From: Lentzea aerocolonigenes
Lineage (GTDB): Bacteria > Actinomycetota > Actinomycetes > Mycobacteriales > Pseudonocardiaceae
Direction of reading: 5' to 3'
Assembly: GCF_000955955.1 (NCBI RefSeq)
Contig: NZ_JYJG01000003.1
Span: forward strand, 124,001-188,000
Length of the DNA stretch: 64,000 nucleotides
Shown here: positions 35,542-43,536 of the stretch, piece after piece
How positions within the stretch are numbered: the stretch's first letter is position 1
Layout: every line of letters begins with the position of its first letter
Position numbers and translations under genes: made by a program
Notes under the pieces: model-generated
The model's input: the letters and a program-made list of their open reading frames with translations, nothing else
Told to the model about the DNA's origin: nothing
Databases searched by the model: none

Positions 35542-36234
35542 GTTGTAACCACGTCCACTCCGACTCCGGCTTCCTGCAGTGCGAGCCGCGTCGCCGGGTC
35601 GGCCGACGCGGTGGTGACGACGACGTCGAGGTCGTCAGGGCCGCAGACACGGGCTACGCCGACGCCGGGGAACTTCCCGCCGTCCGCGACGAGCACGACC
35701 TGGTCCGCGGCCTTGATCATGGCGCGCTTGAGCGGTACCTCGACGAGCGTGGTGTCCATGACGGCGCCGTCGCCCCGCACGCCGCTCGTAGCTCGACGTC
35801 GGCGTCGTCGTGCAACTCGTCGAACACGGCGAGGTTGCTCGTGGTGACGGTGATCCGCTTGCGTGCAGGTGGTGGGCGAGCCGGTGCATCGTGGTGCCGA
35901 TGTCGAGCAGCACGGTCTCGCCGTCCTCAACCATGGCAGCGGCCGCGCGTGCGACGGCGTCCTTGTGCCCGGCGCGTTCGGTGGCGACTTCGACGAACGG
36001 GTCATCGACGTCGTCGCTGCTGACCTCGCTGCTGATGTGACTGCTGATGTCACTGGGATCTAGCGTCATGGCGCCGCCGTACACGCGGATCAGCTTGCCG
36101 TCGGCGTCGAGCAGTTCGAGGTCGCGGCGGATCGTCGCCTGGCTGCCGCCGAGCGAGCGCACGTCGCTCGGCCCGTCTGCGTGCAGTGTGCGCAGGATCA
36201 GCTCGCGTCTGCTCTGGGGAAGGATCCCGGCCAC
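35538..36234 (-). pseudogene. DeoR-family repressor, frameshifted twice
   Basis: From GTG 36234 (RBS GGAGG) the frame reads a DeoR HTH (QSRRELILRTL, QATIRRDLELLDADGKLIRV) and the start of the sugar-phosphate-binding domain up to HRLAHHLHA (about 35852). Then RKRITVTTSNLAVFDELHDD continues in another frame, and GDGAVMDTTLVEVPLKRAMI (about 35770 on) in the third. Each switch is explained by loss of one base. Two single-base losses within about 90 bp mean either a pseudogene or sequencing error. The third frame ends on the GH4 ATG, so the original operon layout was intact. Confidence 0.8.
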
Positions 36235-36348
36235 CGTACCTCCCAAGTCGCGCAAGCTTGAGCAAACTATTGCCAACTCGCGCACATCTGGCGCGCTTGC
36301 GCATCTTCTCGATCATCAACTGGCGGCTCGTGCAGCGGGGGAGAAGGC

Positions 36349-37009
36349 GTGAAGCGTCACGTCGTGCTGGTGCTGGGTGGGCTGGTGTCCGTTGGTCCCG
36401 TTCTACTGGGTGGTCGTCATGGGCGACCAACGCGACGGAGAACATCCTCAAGTTCCCGCCCGCGCTGACGCCCGGCGGCGAGTTGCTCGTCAGCGTCGGC
36501 AGGGTGTTCGCCGAGATCGACTTTTTCGGCACGATGATCCCGCCGCAGCTCTCCGCCATCCGCATTCGTGGTGATGGCGCAGCTCGGATGGGTCGGGTCA
36601 CTGAAAGCGCTGATCGTGCCCGCGGTGATCAACGCGTTCGGCGTCTTCTGGATGCGGCAGTACGTTTCGGGTGCGGTGCACCACGAATTGCTGGAGGCCT
36701 CGCGGCTCGACAGCTGCGGCCTCTTCCGGCAGTACTGGCAGGTCGGATTGCCATTGGTGCGGCCGGCGGTCGCGTTCCTCGGGATCTTCACGTTCATCAG
36801 CGCGTGAAACGACCACCTGTGGCCGCTCGTCGTCCTAGGCCGACCCGGGCGAGGTGACGCTGCAGGTCGCGTTGGGCCAGCTCAACCGCGCACACGACAC
36901 CGACTACGGCATGCTGATGGCGGGAACGGTGCTCCCACTGCTGATCGTCTTCCTCATCGGCGCACGCAATTTCATCGCGGATCCCGCAAAGGGTGCCGTG
37001 CGCGGCTGA
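36349..37009 (+). pseudogene. MalG-type sugar ABC permease, multiply broken
   Basis: Pieces of a carbohydrate ABC permease lie in order but in different frames. VKRHVVLVLGGLVSVG is followed by FYWVVVM (new frame), then ATNATENILKFPPALTPGGE (new frame). After an internal deletion, AFGVFWMRQYVSGAVHHELL with EASRLDSCGLFRQYWQVGLP (the EAA loop) follows. TGA at 36805-36807 stands where a Trp (WNDHLWPLVVL) is expected, and another frame change precedes ADPGEVTLQVALGQLNRAHD and the C-terminus. At 661 nt it is about 180 nt short of family size. Just upstream, SIINWRLVQRGRRREA looks like the tail of a lost partner permease. Confidence 0.85.
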
Positions 37010-37010
37010 A

Positions 37011-37080
37011 CTGTGATACAAAGAATAGCTTTGTATTTTCGGAATGAATTTTCCGGGAAGACAGAATTATTGTATCACAG
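37011..37080. promoter_or_regulatory. AT-rich nested inverted repeats upstream of helD
   Basis: CTGTGATACA (37011-37020) is exactly repeated in inverse as TGTATCACAG (37071-37080). Nested inside are ATACAAAG/CTTTGTAT (37016-37023 and 37029-37036) and CGGAA/TTCCG. The 70-nt block is far richer in A+T than its surroundings and ends 8 nt before the helD start. This suggests a regulator-bound promoter region or a structured 5' leader. Confidence 0.55.
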
Positions 37081-37088
37081 GGGGCAAG

Positions 37089-39113
37089 GTGTTGGCGAGC
37101 GAACAGGCACGGATCACCTCTCTGTATGAAAAGCTCGACCAGGAACGGAACAAAGCGGCTGCGGACCTTGCGGCCGCGCTGCGGGACGGCACCACCCAGA
37201 GGCTGGATCGCGAAGCCGCCGTGAACGTGCTGACCAGTGAGGTCGGGAAGTACCGCGCGGCGGAGGAGGGGCTGGTCTTCGGTCGCATCGACTCCGCGAA
37301 AGGTGAATGCACCTACATCGGACGCGTCGGCTTGTTCGACGACGAGTTCGAACCGCTGCTGCTGGACTGGCGTGCGCCGGCGGCACGGCCGTTCTACACA
37401 GCGACCGCCGCGAACCCGGAAGGCCTGGTGCTGCGCCGCCACTTCCGCGTCCGCGACCGGGAACTGCGCGATTACCACGACGACGAACTGCTGTCCGACA
37501 CGACGGCGCTGCTCGACGCCCTCAACGCGCCGCGGACCGCGACGATGCGGGACATCGTCTCGACCATCCAGGCCGAGCAGGACGAGATCATCCGCTACTC
37601 GGGTCCCGGCGTGCTGGTGATCGAGGGCGGTCCGGGCACCGGCAAGACCGCAGTGGCCCTGCACCGCGTGGCATACCTGTTGTATACGCGTCGTGAACGC
37701 CTGTCGCGGCACGGTGTGCTGATCGTCGGCCCGAACACCGGCTTTCTCAACTACGTCGGCGACGTCCTGCCGTCGCTGGGTGAGACCGACGTGGTGTTCG
37801 CGACGCCCGGCGAGCTTTATCCCGGTGTTGTTGCCGACGTCGAGGACACCTCGTCGTTGCAACGGCTGAAGGGCGATATATCAGTTCTGGACCTGCTGGC
37901 CGTCGCCGTCGCCGACCGGCAGGAGCTGCCCGACGAGCCCGTCGAGATCGAGCTGGAGGACGTTGTCGTCCCGCTCGACGCACACGTCGCCGCCGTCGCG
38001 CGCGAGAAGACGCGGTACTACGGACTGCCACACAACGTTGCCCGCAAGTACTTCTTCCTGGCGCTCGCCGAGGAGCTCGTCGCGCCGGCGTTGCGGCTGA
38101 TCGGCGTCGACTGGCCGGAGATCGAGGAGGACGTGCGCCACGAGCTCCGGCACAGCGACGTGTTGCGCGACGTCGTCGACAGGTTGTGGCCGCGGCTCAC
38201 CCCGGAGCAGCTGCTCGCCGACCTGTATCGGGGCCGGTGCTTCCGGATCGGCGTACCGGAGCTGTACCGGGAGGACGCCGAGGCGTGGACGGTGTCCGAT
38301 GTGCCGTTGCTCGACGAGCTCGCCGAACTGCTCGGGTCCGACGGCGCCGCCGAGCGCGCCTTGAAGCGTGAGGAGGAGGAACAGCTCGAATACGCGCGCG
38401 GCGTGATGGACGTCCTCTCCATCGACGAACGTGCGGACGACGACGAGTACATCGTCACCGACTTCGTCAACGCCGACGTGCTGGCCGTGCGGCACGAAGT
38501 GCGCGACCACCGCTCACTTGCCGAACGAGCAGCCGACGACCGCACGTGGACCTACGGACATGTCGTCGTCGACGAGGCACAGGAGCTGTCCGCAATGGAC
38601 TGGCGGGTGCTGCTGCGCCGGTGCCCCAACAGGTCCATGACCGTCGTGGGCGACTTGGCCCAGCGCCAGGCCGCGGGCGGCGTGCGCAGCTGGGGTTCGG
38701 TGTTCGAGCGGTTCACCTACCGCCGCTTGGAGGTCAACTACCGCACACCCGGCGAGATCATGGCCGTCGCGACTCCGGTCCTGAAGCTCGTCGACCCCGA
38801 CGCGTCGGCACCGGTGTCGGTGCGCAAGAGCGGCGTTCGCCCGTGGGCCCGCCGCGTCACTGATATATCGGCGGCCGTGCGCGACGAACTCGACGCGCAT
38901 GCCGGTGCACGCAACGGACGGACGATCGCGGTCATCGGCGGCGAGTGGATGTCCCCGCGCGCGTCGAAGGGGCTGGAGTTCGACGTCGTCATCGTCGTCG
39001 AACCGCAGCACATGTCGCCCAGCGAGCTGTACGTGGCGCTGACGAGGGCGACGCAACGGCTCGGCGTCCTGCACACCGAGCCGTTGCCGCGTCACCTACG
39101 AGGTCTCCTCTGA
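37089..39113 (+). CDS. helD: HelD, RNA polymerase recycling helicase-like factor
   Basis: A protein of 674 residues. The N-terminal arm (EQARITSLYEKLDQERNKAA) is coiled-coil-like. YIGRVGLFDDEFEPLLLDWR is the HelD signature for the 1A-proximal region. P-loop GGPGTGKTAVALHRVAYLLY is at about 180-199, the Walker B-like DEAQELSAMDW at about 495, and the C-terminal YVALTRATQRLGVLHTE corresponds to helicase motif VI. HelD pulls stalled RNA polymerase off DNA; some actinobacterial relatives (HelR) confer rifampicin tolerance. GTG 37089 follows AGGGGGCAAG. Two GATATATC motifs lie inside (37872, 38859). Confidence 0.92.
   Translation: MLASEQARITSLYEKLDQERNKAAADLAAALRDGTTQRLDREAAVNVLTSEVGKYRAAEEGLVFGRIDSAKGECTYIGRVGLFDDEFEPLLLDWRAPAARPFYTATAANPEGLVLRRHFRVRDRELRDYHDDELLSDTTALLDALNAPRTATMRDIVSTIQAEQDEIIRYSGPGVLVIEGGPGTGKTAVALHRVAYLLYTRRERLSRHGVLIVGPNTGFLNYVGDVLPSLGETDVVFATPGELYPGVVADVEDTSSLQRLKGDISVLDLLAVAVADRQELPDEPVEIELEDVVVPLDAHVAAVAREKTRYYGLPHNVARKYFFLALAEELVAPALRLIGVDWPEIEEDVRHELRHSDVLRDVVDRLWPRLTPEQLLADLYRGRCFRIGVPELYREDAEAWTVSDVPLLDELAELLGSDGAAERALKREEEEQLEYARGVMDVLSIDERADDDEYIVTDFVNADVLAVRHEVRDHRSLAERAADDRTWTYGHVVVDEAQELSAMDWRVLLRRCPNRSMTVVGDLAQRQAAGGVRSWGSVFERFTYRRLEVNYRTPGEIMAVATPVLKLVDPDASAPVSVRKSGVRPWARRVTDISAAVRDELDAHAGARNGRTIAVIGGEWMSPRASKGLEFDVVIVVEPQHMSPSELYVALTRATQRLGVLHTEPLPRHLRGLL
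37872..37885. repeat. AT-rich palindromic motif
   Basis: GGCGATATATCAGT inside helD, encoding Gly-Asp-Ile-Ser with GAT ATA TCA. Confidence 0.5.
38859..38872. repeat. AT-rich palindromic motif
   Basis: ACTGATATATCGGC inside helD, encoding Thr-Asp-Ile-Ser with GAT ATA TCG, in the opposite orientation to the copy at 37872. Confidence 0.5.
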
Positions 39114-39410
39114 GACCCAAGCGAGGTAGTCGTCGTTGCCCCCGACCACGGGGGTGACGATGACCTCGGGCACGTCATAGGTGTGACGCGCCTTGATGTG
39201 CGCGACGACGTCGTCGGCGCGGATGGCGGACGTCTTCACGACGCACTGCCATTCCGCTTCGACGCACACCTCGCCGTCCCACCGGTAGACACTGCGAATC
39301 GGCACGATCTGCACGCACGCGCCGAGCCGCGCCTCGACGATGCCCTTGGCCAACGACTCCGCGGCCTCGGCTGAGTCGACGGTCGTCGTCACCACACACG
39401 CACCGGTCAT
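39096..39410 (-). CDS. cutA: CutA1 divalent-cation tolerance protein
   Basis: A protein of 104 residues, the normal size of this trimeric, ferredoxin-like protein. Conserved parts: VVTTTVDSAEAAESLAKGIV, LGACVQIVPIRSVYRWDGEV, EWQCVVKTS and HTYDVPEVIVTPV. ATG 39410 overlaps the adenosine deaminase stop (ATGA), so it is translated after that gene. The open frame upstream is spurious. The 3' end overlaps convergent helD by 18 nt. Confidence 0.93.
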   Translation of the reverse strand: MTGACVVTTTVDSAEAAESLAKGIVEARLGACVQIVPIRSVYRWDGEVCVEAEWQCVVKTSAIRADDVVAHIKARHTYDVPEVIVTPVVGGNDDYLAWVSEETS

Positions 39411-40408
39411 AGCGCGTCGATCTCCTTCAGCAGCTGGTCCTTCAGTTCGGCCGGCGCGAACGATGCCCGCACTCCGGCCCGCGCGAGTCCGGCGAGCTCG
39501 TCGCGGCTGAAACCGAACCGCTCGTGGCACAGCAGGTACTCGCGGTCGAGGTCGGTGTGGAACATGCCGGGGTCGTCGGTGCTGATCGTCACCGGCACCC
39601 CGGCCTCCACGAGCCGTGGCAGGTGGTGCTCGTCGAACGACTTCACCGCGCCGGTGCGGATGTTCGACGTCGGGCACACCTCGACGGCGACGCCCTCGTC
39701 GGCGAGGTGTCGCAGCAGGTCCGGATCCTGCACGGAACTCACGCCGTGCCCGATCCGTTCGGCACGCAGATCGTGCAGCGCGGCCCAGATCTCGCTCGGC
39801 GGCGTCGTCTCACCGGCGTGCGGCACCATGTGCAGCCCGGCGTCGCGCGCCACCGCGAACGCCTCCCGGAACTTCGCCCGCGGCGAGTCCGACTCGAACC
39901 CTCCCAACCCGAACCCGACCAGCCCCTCCGGCCGGTGGTCGGCCGCGAACCGCGCACTCGTCATGCCCCAGTCGCGGTCCCAGATGCCGGGGATGTCGAA
40001 GATCCACTGCAGTGCCACGCCGTGCACCGCGAGTGCTTCCTCCCGGCCCGCCGCGAGCGCCTCGACGAGTTCGTCGGGCGCGATGCCGGCCCGCAGATGG
40101 CTCGTCGCGCTGATCGTGAGCTCTGCATATCGGATATTGGTTCGCGCGGCGTCACGGGCGTATCCGACGACGAGGGTGCGGACGTCCTCGCCGGTGGTGA
40201 CCAGGTCGTTGACGACGCCGTACTGGTTGATGAAGTGCCGGAAGTTCCTGAACTCGTAGAACTTCCGCAACGCGGCCTCGTCGGTGGGCACCGGTCCGTC
40301 GGGGTGGTGACGGGCGAGTGCGAGGACGGTGTCGAGAGAGGCCGCGCCCACGAGGTGGACGTGCAGCTCGGCTTTCGGCAGCGCGTGGACGAAGTCGGAA
40401 ATGTGCAC
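39407..40408 (-). CDS. add: adenosine deaminase
   Basis: A protein of 333 residues. It converts adenosine to inosine in purine salvage. The zinc ligands are seen in AELHVHLVG, MVPHAGE and STDDPGMF; ERIGHGVS carries the catalytic His region. GTG 40408 gives the family N-terminus (HISDFVHALPKAELHVHL); the longer open frame upstream is not supported. Coupled to cutA. Confidence 0.93.
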   Translation of the reverse strand: MHISDFVHALPKAELHVHLVGAASLDTVLALARHHPDGPVPTDEAALRKFYEFRNFRHFINQYGVVNDLVTTGEDVRTLVVGYARDAARTNIRYAELTISATSHLRAGIAPDELVEALAAGREEALAVHGVALQWIFDIPGIWDRDWGMTSARFAADHRPEGLVGFGLGGFESDSPRAKFREAFAVARDAGLHMVPHAGETTPPSEIWAALHDLRAERIGHGVSSVQDPDLLRHLADEGVAVEVCPTSNIRTGAVKSFDEHHLPRLVEAGVPVTISTDDPGMFHTDLDREYLLCHERFGFSRDELAGLARAGVRASFAPAELKDQLLKEIDAL

Positions 40409-40515
40409 GGCCCATGCTCTCAGGTCAAGGGCCGATCGACGGGTGACATGTCTTGCACTCAACGGGAAGGGTGCAGGGCGAATCCCTGTACCTGGCCTTG
40501 CATTGGGGGTGCCTC

Positions 40516-42315
40516 GTGAGGGGCGCACGAAGAGTCGCACTGCTGGCAGCGGTGCTTGTCCTGCCTTTCCTCCCGGCTACGGCCCAAGCCGTCGAGGGGC
40601 CCGTGTTCAAGGACGGCGAGGCGCAACCCGTCTTCGACCCGAAGGACGTGGTGAAGGAGAGCCTGTGGGTCCGGGCGCCGGTCGACAGCGACCGCGATGG
40701 CAAGGACGACGAGGTCTACACCGAGGTCGTCCGCCCGCGCGCCACCGAACGTGGCCTCAAGGTCCCGGTCGTCTACATGGTCAGCCCGTACTTCTCCGGC
40801 GGCAACGAGGTCGCGAACCACAACGTCGACGTCGAGCTGTACGTGCCTGACAAGCGCGATGGCCGTTTGCTGAAGGCCTCCTCCGACGAACGCGTCACCG
40901 CCGCCCTCGGTCCGAACCCGATCACGTCGGGTCGTTACGAGGCCTACTTCATCGCGCGCGGGTACGCCGTCGTCTACGCCGAATCTCTCGGCACCGGCAA
41001 GTCCACGGGCTGTCCGACGACGGGTGACGTCAACGAGACGATCGGCGCCCGTGTCGTCGTCGACTGGCTCAACGGCCGTGCGTCCGCTCGTACGGCAACC
41101 GGCGAGGCGATCAAGGCGACCTGGTCGACGGGCAAGACCGGCATGATGGGCGTGTCCTACAACGGAACGCTGCCCAACGCCGTCGCCTCCACGGGTGTGC
41201 GCGGTCTGGAAGCCATCGTGCCGATCGCCGCGATCTCCAGCTGGTACGACTACTACCGCGCTGATGGTGCTGTCGTCGCGCCCGGCACGTTCCAGGGCGA
41301 GGACGCCGACGTGCTCGCGGAGTACGTCTACACCCGCGCGGACCGGGAGATCTGCAAGCCGATCATCGCGGAGATCGCGAAGGACCAGGACCGCGTCACC
41401 GGTGACTACACCAGGTTCTGGGACAAGCGGAACTACATGAACGACGTCCGCAACGTCCGTGCGGCCGTTCTTGCCGTGCACGGGCTGAACGACACGAACG
41501 TCAAGATGACGCACGTCGAACAGTGGTACTCGGCGTTGAAGAAGGTCGGTGTGCCGCACAAGATCTGGCTGCACCAGTCCGGGCACACGGACCCGGACAC
41601 GCTGCGTTCGGTGGAGTGGCGGCGCACGCTGAACCGCTGGTTCACGCAGTACCTGTGGGGTCACCGCAACGGCATCGACAAGGAGCCGAAGGCGACGATC
41701 CAGCGCGAGGACAAGACGTGGGTCGACGAGAAGGACTGGCCGGCACCCGGCACGTCCGGCGTGCGGCTGCGGTTGTCCCCGGGCGGATCTGCCAAGGGAG
41801 GCCTCGGGATCTGGCCCGGCCACGGCGTGGAGAAGCTGACCGACGACGCGACGAAGACGGCGGAGTCGTTGATCGATCAGGCGTCCTCGCCGAACCGGCT
41901 GTCGTACGCCACGCAGCCGGCGCAGAAGTCGTTGCGGCTGTCCGGGAAGTCGACCGCGCACTTGCGGATCGCCTTCGACCGGCCCGCGGCCAACGTGACG
42001 ACGCTGCTCGTCGACCGGGCTCCTGACGGCAAGTCGTACGTCATCACGCGTGGCTCGACCGACCCGCAGAACCGTGAGCGGCCGGACAAGACGTCCCCGA
42101 TCAAGCCGGGCAAGTTCTACGACGTCGACGTGCCCATCGTGCCGGACGACTACGTCCTGCAGGCCGGGCACCGGCTCGAGTTCGTGCTGATCTCCAGCGA
42201 CTACGACTACACGCTGCGCCCGAAGCCGGGTGCCGGCCTGTCTCTGGACCTCGCCCGCACGTCGGTCGAGCTGCCCGTCGTCGGTGGCTGGCGCGCGGTG
42301 TTCCAGACGATCTGA
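40516..42315 (+). CDS. secreted Xaa-Pro dipeptidyl-peptidase (S15 family)
   Basis: A protein of 599 residues. A signal peptide (RVALLAAVLVLPFLPATAQA) is followed by the S15 alpha/beta-hydrolase domain: nucleophile Ser in GMMGVSYNGTLP, Asp in HGLNDTNVKM and His in HQSGHTDPD. The C-terminal jelly-roll (about 400-595) is typical of CocE/PepX. It removes X-Pro dipeptides from extracellular peptides. Start GTG 40516 has GGGGG upstream. The gene is single and closed by a strong terminator. Confidence 0.93.
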   Translation: MRGARRVALLAAVLVLPFLPATAQAVEGPVFKDGEAQPVFDPKDVVKESLWVRAPVDSDRDGKDDEVYTEVVRPRATERGLKVPVVYMVSPYFSGGNEVANHNVDVELYVPDKRDGRLLKASSDERVTAALGPNPITSGRYEAYFIARGYAVVYAESLGTGKSTGCPTTGDVNETIGARVVVDWLNGRASARTATGEAIKATWSTGKTGMMGVSYNGTLPNAVASTGVRGLEAIVPIAAISSWYDYYRADGAVVAPGTFQGEDADVLAEYVYTRADREICKPIIAEIAKDQDRVTGDYTRFWDKRNYMNDVRNVRAAVLAVHGLNDTNVKMTHVEQWYSALKKVGVPHKIWLHQSGHTDPDTLRSVEWRRTLNRWFTQYLWGHRNGIDKEPKATIQREDKTWVDEKDWPAPGTSGVRLRLSPGGSAKGGLGIWPGHGVEKLTDDATKTAESLIDQASSPNRLSYATQPAQKSLRLSGKSTAHLRIAFDRPAANVTTLLVDRAPDGKSYVITRGSTDPQNRERPDKTSPIKPGKFYDVDVPIVPDDYVLQAGHRLEFVLISSDYDYTLRPKPGAGLSLDLARTSVELPVVGGWRAVFQTI

Positions 42316-42323
42316 CGTGATGC

Positions 42324-42358
42324 CCGCGCTGCGGTCCTGTCCAGGGACCGCAGCGCGG
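42324..42358 (+). terminator. terminator after the X-Pro peptidase gene
   Basis: CCGCGCTGCGGTCC (42324-42337) and GGACCGCAGCGCGG (42345-42358) form a perfect 14-bp stem with a 7-nt loop. Confidence 0.85.
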
Positions 42359-42414
42359 CAACCTACCACCCACCCCCGACAAAACCCCGCTCCCGAGCGT
42401 TCCAAGATCTCAAC

Positions 42415-42441
42415 CTGTCCACACCCGCTGACTTGTCCACA
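42415..42441 (+). promoter_or_regulatory. pair of DnaA-box-like sites
   Basis: CTGTCCACA (42415-42423) and the exact actinobacterial DnaA box TTGTCCACA (42433-42441) lie in the same orientation 18 nt apart, in an unusual pyrimidine-rich leader upstream of the DUF4192 gene. Two boxes do not make an origin; they might titrate DnaA or link the gene to replication. Confidence 0.4.
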
Positions 42442-42492
42442 ACTTCGCTCCACCCCCACTCGACGCCCCACCCCAACCACCACTGTGGGCCC

Positions 42493-43536
42493 ATGCCCAC
42501 AACCCTCCCGAAACCGATCCGAGTCCGCGGCGCCGGCGACCTCTACGCCGCGATCCCGCACCTGATGGGATTCCACCCGTCCGACTCTCTCGTCGTGCTG
42601 GTGCTGAAGGACAACGTGATCAGCATGACCATGCGCGTCGACCTGCCGCGCCCGCGACATAGAGGAATGCTTGCGGCACAACTGGAAGCGCCGCTGCTCG
42701 AACACGGCGCGACGGACGTGATCCTGGCCGTCGTGTGCCCGCCGTGCGAGCACATGCCCGAGCAACTGCCGCACGAACCGCTGGTCGCGGCGCTCAGGGA
42801 CAAGCTGGGTGGGGTGGGCGTCGAGGTCGTCGAAGCCGTGTGGCTGCCGTCGTGCCAGAAGGACGCGAAGTGGCTCTGCTACCTCGACATCGACTGCCAC
42901 GGAACACTTCCGGATCCAGGGCTGTCCGCCGTCGCCGCCGCGTCAGCGCACGAGGGCAACGTGACGTTCGAGTCGCGCGCGGCCATGGCCGCGATCGCCG
43001 CGCTGGACCCGCCCGAGGCACTGGAACGCCGCTCCGCGTTGCTCGACGAGCTGATGACGAGCTCTGGCGAACCCGATCCGGGCGCCGAGCTGCATCGGGT
43101 TCGTGACGCGATCGACGCGGTGGCGGATCGCAAGGGAGCGTTGGCGGACACGGAGATCGTCGCGCTGGCCAGAGCCCTGGCCGTACCCGAGGTGCGGGAC
43201 GCGAGCATGGCGTTCGCCACCCACACGAGGTCGAGGATGGCCGAACGGCTCTGGCTCGAGCTCACCAGGTCGTGCCCCGCGCCGGAACGCGCGGAGCCCG
43301 CGTGCCTGCTCGCGTTCTACGCCTATCAGCGCGGTGACGGCGGGATCGCGTCCATCGCGCTCGACGCGGCCGAGGACGCCTGCCCCGGCCACTCCCTGAC
43401 CAAACTGCTGCGTGGCGCCCTCAGCGCCGGGTTCCCGCCCGAGGAGATGCGGGCGTTGTCCATCAAGTACCTGGACGACGCCCGCAGGTTGCTCGCCGGC
43501 TGCGCTCAGAGCAGTTCCGGCCGCTCCCAGCCCTGA
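42493..43536 (+). CDS. DUF4192 protein
   Basis: A protein of 347 residues. The start PIRVRGAGDLYAAIPHLMGF and HPSDSLVVLVL is the hallmark of DUF4192, widespread in actinobacteria and of unknown function. The C-terminal third is helical with TPR-like features (CLLAFYAYQRGDGGIASIAL). ATG 42493 lies 52 nt after an exact DnaA box. It overlaps the convergent peptidase gene by 31 nt. Confidence 0.9.
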   Translation: MPTTLPKPIRVRGAGDLYAAIPHLMGFHPSDSLVVLVLKDNVISMTMRVDLPRPRHRGMLAAQLEAPLLEHGATDVILAVVCPPCEHMPEQLPHEPLVAALRDKLGGVGVEVVEAVWLPSCQKDAKWLCYLDIDCHGTLPDPGLSAVAAASAHEGNVTFESRAAMAAIAALDPPEALERRSALLDELMTSSGEPDPGAELHRVRDAIDAVADRKGALADTEIVALARALAVPEVRDASMAFATHTRSRMAERLWLELTRSCPAPERAEPACLLAFYAYQRGDGGIASIALDAAEDACPGHSLTKLLRGALSAGFPPEEMRALSIKYLDDARRLLAGCAQSSSGRSQP

